From: Porticoccus sp964276025 | GTDB lineage: Bacteria > Pseudomonadota > Gammaproteobacteria > Pseudomonadales > Porticoccaceae | Assembly (NCBI GenBank): GCA_964276025.1 | Contig: CAXYDD010000001.1 | Location: 62,001-126,000, forward strand | Direction of reading: 5' to 3' | DNA length: 64,000 bases | Shown: positions 18,368 through 27,034 of the stretch, one piece after another | Layout of the letters: the number at the start of each line of letters is the position of its first letter | Position numbering within the stretch: position 1 is the first letter of the stretch | Made by a program: the position numbers and the translations under genes | The notes under the pieces: generated by a model | The model's input: only the letters and a program-made list of their open reading frames with translations | Databases searched by the model: none | Told to the model about the DNA's origin: nothing

Positions 18368-19156
18368 ATGAACAATAAAAAAAAGCCTGCCGCACTTATC
18401 ACCGGAGGCGCTACAAGACTAGGCTTAGCTTTTTCAAAGTTTTTAGCAGGAATGAACTATGATATCGCACTTCATTATAATGGTTCTGCTGATGCAGCTA
18501 GTTCGGCCAAAAAAAATATCGAAAAGTTAGGTGTTTCGTGCACTCTTTTCCAAGCTGATTTGTCTTCCTCGGACCCTACTGAATTAGTATCTGAAGTAGC
18601 AGACAGATATCCAAATATTAGAATTCTAGTAAATAGTGCTTCTGTATACGATGCTGCAAGTATTGCAAATACCAGCTTAAAAATACTAAAGAAACAATTT
18701 GCAGTAAATATTTTTGCACCTTTTATGTTGACTAAGGCTTTTGCATCTATTTGCGGTCAAAACTCTGATTCAAAAGGACAGGTAATAAATATCTTAGACA
18801 ATAAGGTTGCTTTCCAGCAGTTCAGCTATGCTGCATACTTGCTCTCAAAAAAATCACTCGCCGATTTTACTCGAATTGCTGCTATTGAGTTCGCTCCAAA
18901 AATACGAGTAAATGCTATAGCTCCGGGCGTAATTTTACCCGGAGATCAGAGGACATCAGATTATTTAGCATGGAGAATTGAAGGTATTCCTCTAAAAAAA
19001 CAGGGCGATGTGGAAGATTTACTCAAAGCTATGAAATATATAGTGAATAGCGATTTCATTACGGGGCAAATACTAACTGTTGATGGTGGAGAGGGTATTA
19101 ATCATCAGGGTTTGAATGCCGAACAATTTAGTGGTCAGAGCGATCAAGATACGTGA
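18368..19156 (+). CDS. folM: Short-chain dehydrogenase, FolM/pteridine-reductase type
   Basis: The 262-residue SDR has the cofactor motif TGGATRLG at 12-19. Catalytic residues are D144, Y157 and K161; Asp in place of the usual Ser, 13 residues before Tyr, is as in PTR1/FolM pteridine reductases. Its stop overlaps the start of folK by 4 nt, which supports a role in reducing dihydromonapterin or dihydrofolate. The pteridine specificity is inferred from the catalytic triad and its neighbour. Confidence 0.78.
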   Translation: MNNKKKPAALITGGATRLGLAFSKFLAGMNYDIALHYNGSADAASSAKKNIEKLGVSCTLFQADLSSSDPTELVSEVADRYPNIRILVNSASVYDAASIANTSLKILKKQFAVNIFAPFMLTKAFASICGQNSDSKGQVINILDNKVAFQQFSYAAYLLSKKSLADFTRIAAIEFAPKIRVNAIAPGVILPGDQRTSDYLAWRIEGIPLKKQGDVEDLLKAMKYIVNSDFITGQILTVDGGEGINHQGLNAEQFSGQSDQDT

Positions 19157-19581
19157 ATAAAGCTAAAAAAAATCATGTAATTATATCGGTAGGTTCAAAT
19201 ATTGAACCTTTACCAAATATCAAGAAATCAAAAGAGATTTTGTCTTCAGAGGCAGTTTTTATTTATGCTGCAGATTCGATTGAGACTGCTCCGGTAGGGT
19301 ACCTAAACCAAGCAAATTTTTTCAATACAGCTTTCTTGGTCATAACTAATTTAACATACGCAGACTTTAATTTTTCATTAAAGGCTATAGAAAATCGTAT
19401 GGGAAGGGAAAGGGGGCTAATTAAAGCAGGTCCTAGAATAATCGATCTTGATATTATTACATGGAACGAACATTTTATAACCAAAGATTATTATAATTTC
19501 GAATATGTGTCTGTTCCAGTTGATCAAATCATTAGTGCCATGAGGTTAGATATAAAAGGATATAAAAAAATCGATCAATAA
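19153..19581 (+). CDS. folK: Short HPPK-family pterin pyrophosphokinase
   Basis: HPPK transfers pyrophosphate from ATP to 6-hydroxymethyl-dihydropterin. The 142-residue protein shows VGSNIEP, ETAPVGYLNQANFFNTA, the loop NRMGRERG and the two magnesium-binding Asp, D98 and D100 (PRIIDLDI). It starts with GTG overlapping the folM stop. The C-terminal third is short and lacks the usual HPR..R.FVL.PL segment that helps bind ATP, so it may be a divergent paralog and not the housekeeping FolK. Confidence 0.75.
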   Translation: MNKAKKNHVIISVGSNIEPLPNIKKSKEILSSEAVFIYAADSIETAPVGYLNQANFFNTAFLVITNLTYADFNFSLKAIENRMGRERGLIKAGPRIIDLDIITWNEHFITKDYYNFEYVSVPVDQIISAMRLDIKGYKKIDQ

Positions 19582-19741
19582 ATAATTTATAATGATAAAT
19601 ATTGCTTTTAACAAGATAGGCTGATTTGCCTGCTAGCAGAGAACTTCTCTCTGTGTAAATTATTACTTTCAAATGAGTGAAATTTTATATTACTGGCTTA
19701 TAATGCCGGAAACATTAACTTAAATACTATGGAGAAATATT

Positions 19742-20722
19742 GTGAAGGAACCTGTTCGTATTGCTGTGACTGGAGCTGCTGGTCAAATTAGTTATTCTTT
19801 ACTTTTTCGAATTGCTTCTGGTCAAATGTTAGGTGCAGATCAACCTGTAATACTTCAAATGCTAGAAATAACACCTGCATTAGAGGCTCTTAGTGGTGTT
19901 GCTATGGAATTAGACGACTGTGCTTTTCCGCAACTCGCAGGTATGGTATGCACAGATGATCCTAATGTCGCCTTTAAAGACGCTGATTATGCACTTTTAG
20001 TCGGTGCACGCCCACGGGGTCCAGGAATGGAAAGAAAGGACCTACTTGAGGCAAATGCAGCAATTTTTTCTGTCCAAGGAAAAGCTATTAATGATAATGC
20101 GTCTAGAAATATTAAAGTATTAGTGGTAGGAAACCCTGCAAACACAAACGCGCTTATTGCACAAAGAAATGCTCCTGATATTAACCCACGTCAATTTACA
20201 GCAATGATGCGTCTTGACCACAATCGAGCTAAGACACAAATTGCTCAAAAAACAGGCAAAACCATCAATGATATCTCCCATATGTTAGTTTGGGGGAATC
20301 ATTCAGCCACCCAATATCCAGATATACACCAAACTACTATTTCTGGAGAGGCAGCTATGTCTTTAATAAAACAGGAATGGTACGAAGGAACCTTCATACC
20401 AAACGTTCAACAAAGAGGCGCAGCTATAATAAAAGCTAGAGGTGCTTCTTCAGCTGCATCAGCTGCAAATGCTGCGATTGATCATATGAGCGCTTGGGCT
20501 CTTGGAACTGCCGCTGATGATTGGGTCAGTATGGGTGTTTTCAGTGATGGAAGTTATGATATCTCTGAAGGATTAATTTATTCTTTTCCTTGTATCTGTA
20601 GAAATGGGGATTGGGAGATCGTACAAGATCTTGAAATTAATGAATTCTCTCGTGAAAAAATGTCTATAACTGAGCAAGAATTAATTGAGGAAAGAGACGC
20701 TGTTAAGCACTTGCTACCTTAA
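19742..20722 (+). CDS. mdh: Malate dehydrogenase
   Basis: This cytosolic NAD-dependent enzyme interconverts malate and oxaloacetate in the TCA and glyoxylate cycles. The 326 residues belong to the cytosolic-type MDH group (TGAAGQISYSLLFRIASG at the N-terminus). GNPANTNALIA, MRLDHNRA and the catalytic His in VWGNHSATQYPD are present. It starts with GTG, with GGAG 7 nt upstream. It is transcribed alone. Confidence 0.96.
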   Translation: MKEPVRIAVTGAAGQISYSLLFRIASGQMLGADQPVILQMLEITPALEALSGVAMELDDCAFPQLAGMVCTDDPNVAFKDADYALLVGARPRGPGMERKDLLEANAAIFSVQGKAINDNASRNIKVLVVGNPANTNALIAQRNAPDINPRQFTAMMRLDHNRAKTQIAQKTGKTINDISHMLVWGNHSATQYPDIHQTTISGEAAMSLIKQEWYEGTFIPNVQQRGAAIIKARGASSAASAANAAIDHMSAWALGTAADDWVSMGVFSDGSYDISEGLIYSFPCICRNGDWEIVQDLEINEFSREKMSITEQELIEERDAVKHLLP

Positions 20723-20762
20723 CTAAATTAACTTGATAGCCAACATAAGGGGGCCATCAGAC

Positions 20763-20783
20763 AGTAAAAAATAATTTTTTACT
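20763..20783. repeat. Perfect AT-only inverted repeat before bcp
   Basis: Ten-bp arms AGTAAAAAAT and ATTTTTTACT flank a single A. It lies between mdh and bcp, 26 nt before the bcp ATG. It could be a weak terminator of mdh or an operator for bcp; the sequence alone does not decide. Confidence 0.4.
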
Positions 20784-20809
20784 AAGTATAATTAATAAAG
20801 AGGTTTTCC

Positions 20810-21286
20810 ATGGCTTTAATAAAGGTTGGCGATGCTGCGCCAGATTTTAATTTATTAAATCAGCGCAGTGAAAGTGTTAGTCTTTCTGAATTTGTTGGTA
20901 AAAAAAATATTGTTTTGTATTTTTATCCTAAAGCGATGACACCTGGTTGCACTGTGCAAGCTTGTGGTATACGAGATAGCTCAGCTGATTTTATCGAATT
21001 AGATACAATAGTCATGGGTATAAGCCCAGATAACTATAAAAAGCTCACACGTTTTGAAGAAAAACATAAATTAAATTTTGATTTACTATCGGATGAGGAT
21101 CATTCTGTTACAGAATCATATGGTTGTTGGGGCATGAAGAAATTTATGGGTAAGGAGTATACCGGAGTATTAAGGTCAACTTTTATTATCGATAAGAAAG
21201 GCTTTATCGTCCATGTTATCGATAAAGTTAATACCAAAAAACATCACCAAGATGTATTATCATGGGTAAAAGAGAATCTGCTATAG
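20810..21286 (+). CDS. bcp: Thioredoxin-dependent peroxiredoxin, PrxQ/BCP type
   Basis: The enzyme reduces hydrogen and organic peroxides. The 158 residues carry the PrxQ signature: peroxidatic C47 (TPGCT) and resolving C52 five residues later. YFYPKAMTPG precedes C47, and SDEDHSVTESYG is conserved. The ATG is preceded by AAAGAGG. It is one of two peroxiredoxins in this window; the other is a 1-Cys enzyme at 50.5 kb. Confidence 0.94.
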   Translation: MALIKVGDAAPDFNLLNQRSESVSLSEFVGKKNIVLYFYPKAMTPGCTVQACGIRDSSADFIELDTIVMGISPDNYKKLTRFEEKHKLNFDLLSDEDHSVTESYGCWGMKKFMGKEYTGVLRSTFIIDKKGFIVHVIDKVNTKKHHQDVLSWVKENLL

Positions 21287-21367
21287 CTATTAATCAAAAA
21301 TAAGGTAGGTAGTATTTTGTAACTAAAATAAAACTAAATACAAATATTCAATTATCGAGGTAAATCA

Positions 21368-21703
21368 ATGTCACCAGATCTTTTTCAAGCTTTACTTGCT
21401 GCACCGGCACCAGTTGCACAAGACCCAAATCCTATTTATACGCTTCTAATGTTCGGTGGTTTATTCGTATTCATGTATTTCCTTATTATTCGACCACAGA
21501 GAAAAAGAGCTAAAGAGCATAAAGAGTTAATTGCATCATTAAAAAAAGGTGATGAAATAGTAATGAATAGTGGTTTATTAGGTAAGATAACTTCATTGGA
21601 TGATTTATATATAAAAATACAGGCATCCACTAATGTTGAATTAAGATTTCAAAGAGCTTCAGTGCACGCAGTGTTGCCAAAGGGGACTATCAAAAAAACC
21701 TAA
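21368..21703 (+). CDS. yajC: Preprotein translocase accessory subunit YajC
   Basis: This single-pass inner-membrane protein associates with SecDF. The 111 residues have one transmembrane helix at about 26-42 and then the family signature IIRPQRKRAKEHKELIASLKKGDE in outline, and a beta-rich C-terminus. GAGG lies upstream of the ATG. In most gammaproteobacteria yajC is followed by secD and secF; here a nucleotidase gene follows. Confidence 0.93.
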   Translation: MSPDLFQALLAAPAPVAQDPNPIYTLLMFGGLFVFMYFLIIRPQRKRAKEHKELIASLKKGDEIVMNSGLLGKITSLDDLYIKIQASTNVELRFQRASVHAVLPKGTIKKT

Positions 21704-21778
21704 CAGCTTTTAACTCTAGATTTTTTTTTTGGCTGTACACATAAAGAATTTCTTCGCAGTTATAAGGACATATAAATA

Positions 21779-22684
21779 GTGTCAGTAAAATTTGGTGATA
21801 AATTAGTCATAGCCATATCTTCTAGGGCGCTCTTCAATCTGGATGAGAGCCATAAGGTTTATCAGGATCATGGATTAGATGCTTATTTTCAGTATCAAGT
21901 TGAACATGAAGATGAGGTGCTTGATCCCGGCGAAGCCTTTCCTTTAGTAAACAAATTATTAAAAATTAATGAAAATTTGGGCGGAGAACCACGAGTAGAG
22001 GTAATTTTATTATCTCGAAATTCAGCTGATTCTGGCTTGAGGGTATTCAACTCAATAGAACACTATAAGCTAAATATAACTCGTGCCGCTTTTTGCGGTG
22101 GCGAAAGCCCATATCGATATGTGTCAGCTTTTGGCTGCCATCTCTTCTTGTCTAATAATGCTGAAGATGTTCGTAATGCTTTGAATAGCGGTATTGCAGC
22201 TGCGACTTTGCTATCATCAAAAGTCCAAGAAAAATCGGGAAATGAGATTCGTTTTGCCTTTGATGGCGATGCAGTATTATTTTCTGATGCCTCTGAGAGA
22301 ATATATAAGCAAGATGGTCTTGATGCTTTCACGGAAAATGAAAAAATATCAGCGAAAAAACCTATGGATGGAGGACCTTTTAAAAATTTTTTACATGCCT
22401 TACAAATATTACAAGCAGAGTTTTCAGAGAAAGCTTGCCCTATAAGAACAGCGCTGGTTACTGCTCGATCTGCCCCGGCTCATGAGCGTGTTATAAGAAC
22501 CCTAAGAGCCTGGGACATCAGGATTGATGAATCACTATTTCTTGGTGGATTAGAGAAAGGTCAGTTTCTTAAGTCATATGGGGCAGACGTTTTTTTTGAT
22601 GACCAGCAAAAACATTGCGATTCAGCAAAATCACATGTTTCTACAGGCCATGTGCCACACGGGATTGCTAATGAAAAATCATAA
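21779..22684 (+). CDS. 5'-nucleotidase, cytosolic type-I-like
   Basis: The 301 residues match the bacterial 5'-nucleotidase family related to eukaryotic cytosolic 5'-nucleotidase I (PF06189). Visible signatures are LVIAISSRALFNLDESH, VILLSRNSADSGLRVFNS, RAAFCGGESPYRY and FAFDGDAVLFSD. The likely reaction is dephosphorylation of nucleoside monophosphates. The start is GTG with AAGGA about 10 nt upstream. It is convergent with the TauE gene. Confidence 0.85.
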   Translation: MSVKFGDKLVIAISSRALFNLDESHKVYQDHGLDAYFQYQVEHEDEVLDPGEAFPLVNKLLKINENLGGEPRVEVILLSRNSADSGLRVFNSIEHYKLNITRAAFCGGESPYRYVSAFGCHLFLSNNAEDVRNALNSGIAAATLLSSKVQEKSGNEIRFAFDGDAVLFSDASERIYKQDGLDAFTENEKISAKKPMDGGPFKNFLHALQILQAEFSEKACPIRTALVTARSAPAHERVIRTLRAWDIRIDESLFLGGLEKGQFLKSYGADVFFDDQQKHCDSAKSHVSTGHVPHGIANEKS

Positions 22685-22704
22685 ATATAGCTTAAAAAAT
22701 ACTA

Positions 22705-23496
22705 TCAAAAAACTATAAATTTGAGACCCACTCCTAGCAAAATCGCTGCTAAAAATGGTTGAAGAATTTCACTAGGTATCCTAGCAGCTAATTTTGCGCC
22801 CAAATGAATTGCAGGAAGAGACCCCACTAGTAAACTTATAAGTAGAATCAAATCAACGTTCCCAAGAAGAAATAGGTGGCTTAATCCTGCTATGAGAGTC
22901 AAAGGTACAGCATGTGCAATATCTGTGCCTATTACATGCAATGGAGGTAATTTGGGATATAGTGTTAGTAGTAATGCGGCACAAAACGCTCCTGCACCAA
23001 CTGAAGAAAGCGTTACAAAAACTCCCAAGAATATTCCTACGAAAAAAGTTATATATTTTTTTTCTTTTCCAAAAGATAAATTTTGGTTGGCAGGGGTTCT
23101 TCCAGCAACATCCTTTAGATAACGATTGAATAAAATTACGAGTGATGTCAGAACAAGCATCACACCCAAGGTAGTTGTTAGCAGAGACTGATATTCATCT
23201 GCATTAGTAAAAACCAAATCAAGAAAAATAACTGTTACAATAGATGCAGGTATACTGCCAGCCGCAAGCCATCTAACTAAAATCCAATTGATACTTTTCT
23301 GTTTAGCATGGGCAAATACACCACTCGATTTGGTTATTGATGCATAAAGAAGATCTGTTCCGATAGCTACGTTGTAAGGAATTCCAAAGAGGATTAGAAG
23401 GGGAGTCATTAATGAACCTCCCCCGACCCCTGTCATGCCAATAATAAGCCCAACAAAAGCGCCTGAAGCGGCATAAAGTAAAAATTCTATCAACAT
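22705..23496 (-). CDS. TauE/SafE-family membrane transporter
   Basis: The 263 residues form about eight hydrophobic segments with the TauE/SafE repeats GMTGVGGGSLMTPLLILFG (N-terminal half) and SSVGAGAFCAALL (second half). The family includes sulfite and organosulfonate exporters. The gene is divergent from cysH, so export of sulfite or another sulfur anion is a reasonable guess, but the substrate is not shown by sequence. Confidence 0.85.
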   Translation of the reverse strand: MLIEFLLYAASGAFVGLIIGMTGVGGGSLMTPLLILFGIPYNVAIGTDLLYASITKSSGVFAHAKQKSINWILVRWLAAGSIPASIVTVIFLDLVFTNADEYQSLLTTTLGVMLVLTSLVILFNRYLKDVAGRTPANQNLSFGKEKKYITFFVGIFLGVFVTLSSVGAGAFCAALLLTLYPKLPPLHVIGTDIAHAVPLTLIAGLSHLFLLGNVDLILLISLLVGSLPAIHLGAKLAARIPSEILQPFLAAILLGVGLKFIVF

Positions 23497-23672
23497 CTAT
23501 AATTCCAATCAATATAATGGTTGGCAACTCTAACAATTTATATGTTGTCTTCAAAGCAATAGTTTTTTTATTTAAAATTTTTTCAATCAAGCTGACTGTT
23601 AGTTGTGACGCAAATAAGTTAAAATTATTTAACTAAAATTTTTACAATTACCCTTTTACTTAAGAGAGATTT

Positions 23673-24293
23673 ATGTCACTAGATCTAATTAAAATAAACA
23701 AAGAACTCAGAAAAGAAACCCCAGAAAATATTATCAAATGGGCCTCCAGTCAAGCAGATAAGCCTATAGTAACAACTAATTTTAGACCTTATGAGGCAAC
23801 GTTAATACATGCCTGTGTAAAAGCTTTTCCCTCTATTCCAGTTATCTGGTGTGACTCAGGATATAATACTAATGCTACATATAGACATGCCGAGACCTTG
23901 ATATCAGATTTATCATTGAATATTTTTCTTTATGTTCCTCAGCAGTCAACTGCTCACCGTAATGTAGTCATGGATGGTATTCCAGATATTGACAGTGGTC
24001 TCCATACAATTTTTACCGAACAAGTTAAATTAGAACCGTTTAAGCGCGCTATTAAAGAACATCAACCAAATCTTTGGTTTACCAATTTACGAAAAGGGCA
24101 AACACAGTTTAGGGATACACTTGATATTGTTAGTCAGAGTGGAGATGGTATTATTAAGGTAAGCCCCTTTTTTCATTGGACAGATAAAGATCTAGATGTT
24201 TATTTAGAAGATCATGATTTACCTAATGAAAATGATTACTATGACCCTACAAAGGTTCACGGAAATAGAGAGTGCGGTTTGCATACTCAGTAA
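23673..24293 (+). CDS. cysH: Phosphoadenosine phosphosulfate reductase family protein
   Basis: The 206 residues have the adenylyl-sulfate-binding start (IVTTNFRPYEATLIH), IPVIWCDSGYNT, WFTNLRKGQT and the C-terminal catalytic Cys motif ECGLH. The paired-Cys motifs that bind a 4Fe-4S cluster in APS reductases are absent, which favours PAPS reduction with thioredoxin or glutaredoxin. It is shorter than E. coli CysH (about 244). It is divergent from the TauE-type transporter and 38 nt upstream of thrH; cysG lies elsewhere in this window. Confidence 0.85.
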   Translation: MSLDLIKINKELRKETPENIIKWASSQADKPIVTTNFRPYEATLIHACVKAFPSIPVIWCDSGYNTNATYRHAETLISDLSLNIFLYVPQQSTAHRNVVMDGIPDIDSGLHTIFTEQVKLEPFKRAIKEHQPNLWFTNLRKGQTQFRDTLDIVSQSGDGIIKVSPFFHWTDKDLDVYLEDHDLPNENDYYDPTKVHGNRECGLHTQ

Positions 24294-24331
24294 TTGTATA
24301 ATTTCTTTATTTTTCTTCAGAGGTACAGCTT

Positions 24332-24949
24332 GTGGAAATTGCATGTCTAGATTTAGAGGGTGTTTTGGTTCCAGAAATATGGGTAGCATTCGCAGAAAAA
24401 ACTGGTATTAGTGAGCTAAAAAGAACTACACGCGATGAACCCAACTATGATGTTTTGATGAAGTATAGGTTAGACATTCTCAATCAAAATAATCTTGGTT
24501 TAATGGAAATACAAGAAGTTATAAACACTTTATCTCCACTAGCTGGGGCAAAAGATTTTCTAGATTGGCTCCGCGAGCGCTTTCAAGTCATTATACTTTC
24601 AGACACGTTCTATGATTTTGCTCAACCACTCATGAGGCAGCTTGGATACCCAGCTCTACTCTGTCATCAATTGCAGGTAGATGAAGACAATAAGCTTGTT
24701 GGCTATAAGTTAAGGCAAGCAGACCCTAAACGTCAAGCAATTGTAGGTTTTAAGAGTATGTACTATCGAACTATTGCTGCAGGGGATTCATATAATGATA
24801 CTACAATGCTTTCCGAGGCAGATGCTGGAATTCTTTTTCATGCACCGCAAAATGTAACAAAAGAATTTCCTCAGTTTCCATCAGTTAACGATTTTGATTC
24901 CCTGAAAATGGAGTTTATCAAGGCAAGCATCCGAAAAATAAAGCTCTAA
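24332..24949 (+). CDS. thrH: Phosphoserine phosphatase / homoserine phosphotransferase ThrH
   Basis: This HAD-superfamily enzyme has phosphoserine phosphatase and phosphoserine:homoserine phosphotransferase activity in Pseudomonas. The 205 residues show motif I CLDLEGVLVPEIW (D7, E9), motif II ILSDTFYDF and motif III/IV AAGDSYNDTTML. The start is GTG with GAGG 8 nt upstream. Confidence 0.93.
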   Translation: MEIACLDLEGVLVPEIWVAFAEKTGISELKRTTRDEPNYDVLMKYRLDILNQNNLGLMEIQEVINTLSPLAGAKDFLDWLRERFQVIILSDTFYDFAQPLMRQLGYPALLCHQLQVDEDNKLVGYKLRQADPKRQAIVGFKSMYYRTIAAGDSYNDTTMLSEADAGILFHAPQNVTKEFPQFPSVNDFDSLKMEFIKASIRKIKL

Positions 24950-24995
24950 AATATTTACAAAAAAATTTAATGTGTATCTCTTTTTTTATGCAAAA

Positions 24996-26351
24996 TTAGT
25001 ATTTTAATAAAAGACCTACTTTATCAAGAATTTCTTGGTACTCATCTTCAGCATCTGAATCAGCAACTATACCTCCACCACCCCAGCAGTGAATTTTATT
25101 ACCATCAGACAATAGTGTGCGTATTGCAATATTTGTATCCATCACACCATTCGCGCTTATATAACCGATACTTCCGCAATAAACTGATCTTTTACATCCT
25201 TCTAACTCATCAATTATTTCCATAGCTCTTTTTTTAGGAGCGCCAGTTATAGAGCCACCAGGAAAACAATCTCGAAGTAAGGTTAAGGAGGTTGCAGTAT
25301 CTTTAATAACTCCTGTTACCGTACTTACTAAATGATGAACGTTCTCGAAGCTTTCGAGTTTGAATAATTCAGTTGTTTTTACTGTACCAAGCCTACAATT
25401 TTTACTTAAATCATTTCTAAGTAAATCTACAATCATTAGATTTTCAGCTTTATTTTTTTCACTATCGATTAAGGCCTTGGCTTTAATAGCATCTTCTTGC
25501 GTATTTTCACCTCGACTAACTGTGCCTTTAATAGGTTGCGTAGTTACCTGATCGCCTTTAAGTTTTAAAAACCGTTCTGGTGAGAATGATAAAATAGCTT
25601 TCTTTGTTTTACCTAGTTGATAGTAACATCCATATGGTGCCGCCATTCGTATACGAAGATCCTTATAGACTTTCCAGCTATCTTCCTTGATTGAAGCTGA
25701 AAAATGTTGGGCATAATTTATCTGATAACAATCACCTGCTAAAATATAATTTTTAGCTTTTTTTACAGTATCAAGGTAATGTGATCTTTTAGTTGAACTA
25801 GAGAGATGATAAGATAATTTTTCTTTAAAATCATTATCTTGAATAATTTTATTTAAGCAATTTATAACTTTATTTTTCAACTTTTTTGAACATTTAGCAT
25901 TAAAAAATAACCATGCTTTTTTGGAAAAATGATCTAATGTTAAAGCCCATTCATATAACCCGATACGCATATCAGGAAGGGTATCAAGTTTTGGTAGCTT
26001 GTAAGTTGAATTCCTGCCAAGATCATATCCAAAATAACCAGCTAATCCACCAGTAAACGGATACTCTAAATGCTGCTTATCTTTAGACTGTATAGTGGAA
26101 AGTAACTTTTCGCAGAGATCAAATGGTTCACCTGTTAGCTCTTCTGTGCATTTAAAGGTCTCTTTTGTTGTGATTTTTCCGTTTGTTTCAAGCGTAACTG
26201 AAGGATTTGCTGTTATTATATCAAATTGGCCGCTCGAGCAAACGGGGTGACCAGAATCAAACCATAATGCGTCAGGCAGATGTCGTAAAGAGTTAAAGAA
26301 TTCTTCAGCTTTAGGTCTATAAGGGAGATAAATAATTTCAGCTTTTTCCAT
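24996..26351 (-). CDS. pabB: Aminodeoxychorismate synthase component I
   Basis: This enzyme forms 4-amino-4-deoxychorismate from chorismate for folate synthesis. The C-terminal chorismate-binding domain contains PIKGT (the Lys distinguishes PabB from TrpE), SFSPERFL, FPGGSITGAPK and the end CWGGGGIVADSDAEDEYQE. The frame is open from a TTG at 26387, but no ribosome site precedes it. The ATG at 26351 gives an N-terminus (MEKAEIIYLP) aligning with known PabB, so I use it (451 residues). No PabA or PabC is adjacent. Confidence 0.93.
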   Translation of the reverse strand: MEKAEIIYLPYRPKAEEFFNSLRHLPDALWFDSGHPVCSSGQFDIITANPSVTLETNGKITTKETFKCTEELTGEPFDLCEKLLSTIQSKDKQHLEYPFTGGLAGYFGYDLGRNSTYKLPKLDTLPDMRIGLYEWALTLDHFSKKAWLFFNAKCSKKLKNKVINCLNKIIQDNDFKEKLSYHLSSSTKRSHYLDTVKKAKNYILAGDCYQINYAQHFSASIKEDSWKVYKDLRIRMAAPYGCYYQLGKTKKAILSFSPERFLKLKGDQVTTQPIKGTVSRGENTQEDAIKAKALIDSEKNKAENLMIVDLLRNDLSKNCRLGTVKTTELFKLESFENVHHLVSTVTGVIKDTATSLTLLRDCFPGGSITGAPKKRAMEIIDELEGCKRSVYCGSIGYISANGVMDTNIAIRTLLSDGNKIHCWGGGGIVADSDAEDEYQEILDKVGLLLKY

Positions 26352-26485
26352 ATTCCAATAGTCTACGTTACTTCTTTTTAATTTCAATGATGTTCGTAGT
26401 TTTGATTGAGTTGATCTTTACACTAAAAAGTAGAAAATAGGATATAAGTAGCAGTTTTTTCTGTTAAAAACTAAGAGAAATTTAT

Positions 26486-26977
26486 ATGAAACATTCAACT
26501 CCTGATCTGTGCGACGATAATCCAAATTCAATAAGTGTATTAGAGCCGATTTTTGCTAGTTATGGGGGCAGAGATTCTTTTTGTGGTGAAATAGTAACAA
26601 TAAAATGTTTTGAAGATAACTCACTGGTAAAAGATAATGCAAGCAAGCCTGGAGGAGGGAAGGTTTTAGTAATAGATGGGGGCGGATCTTTGAGACGTGC
26701 CTTATTGGGTGATCTTGTAGCTACTAATGCATCTGATAATAAATGGGAAGGAATAATAATTTATGGGTGTGTTCGAGATGTTGAGGTACTAGCTGATATT
26801 GATATTGGAATTCAAGCAATAGGTAGCATACCCTTAAAGACAGAAAAACGTGGGATTGGTGATTTGAATATCCCTCTGAAGTTTGGAGGTGTGTCTATAA
26901 TTCCGGGTGAATATATCTATGCAGATACCAATGGAGTAATAGTTTCTCCTGTTAATCTCATACCACTAAAAACATAG
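26486..26977 (+). CDS. rraA: RraA-family protein (regulator of RNase E activity A)
   Basis: RraA binds RNase E and inhibits its endonuclease activity. The 163 residues follow the family: an N-terminal TPDLCDD, then FGG-like GGRDSFCGEIVT, VLVIDGGGSLRRALLGD, GIIIYGCVRDVEVLA and the ending PGEYIYADTNGVIVS. Some RraA-like proteins are aldolases, but the length and motifs fit true RraA. It is followed by a bidirectional terminator shared with aceA. Confidence 0.93.
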   Translation: MKHSTPDLCDDNPNSISVLEPIFASYGGRDSFCGEIVTIKCFEDNSLVKDNASKPGGGKVLVIDGGGSLRRALLGDLVATNASDNKWEGIIIYGCVRDVEVLADIDIGIQAIGSIPLKTEKRGIGDLNIPLKFGGVSIIPGEYIYADTNGVIVSPVNLIPLKT

Positions 26978-26994
26978 ATCGATATGTAGGAAAT

Positions 26995-27025
26995 AAAAAA
27001 GGGCTGCAAATGCAGCCCTTTTTTA
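26995..27025. terminator. Bidirectional terminator between rraA and aceA
   Basis: GGGCTGCA (27001-27008) pairs with TGCAGCCC (27011-27018), flanked by an A-run on the left and a T-run on the right. It works in both directions between two convergent genes. Confidence 0.93.
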
Positions 27026-27034
27026 ACTTGTTTA

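Noticed and set aside
19191..19209. Perfect inverted repeat AGGTTCAA-ATA-TTGAACCT resembling a tRNA T-arm
   Set aside because: It lies inside folK coding sequence (codons 13-19) and no tRNA acceptor, D-arm or anticodon structure surrounds it.
24950..24995. A-run and T-run between thrH and pabB as a terminator
   Set aside because: The only pairing is A with T and there is no GC stem, so it is not supportable as an intrinsic terminator.
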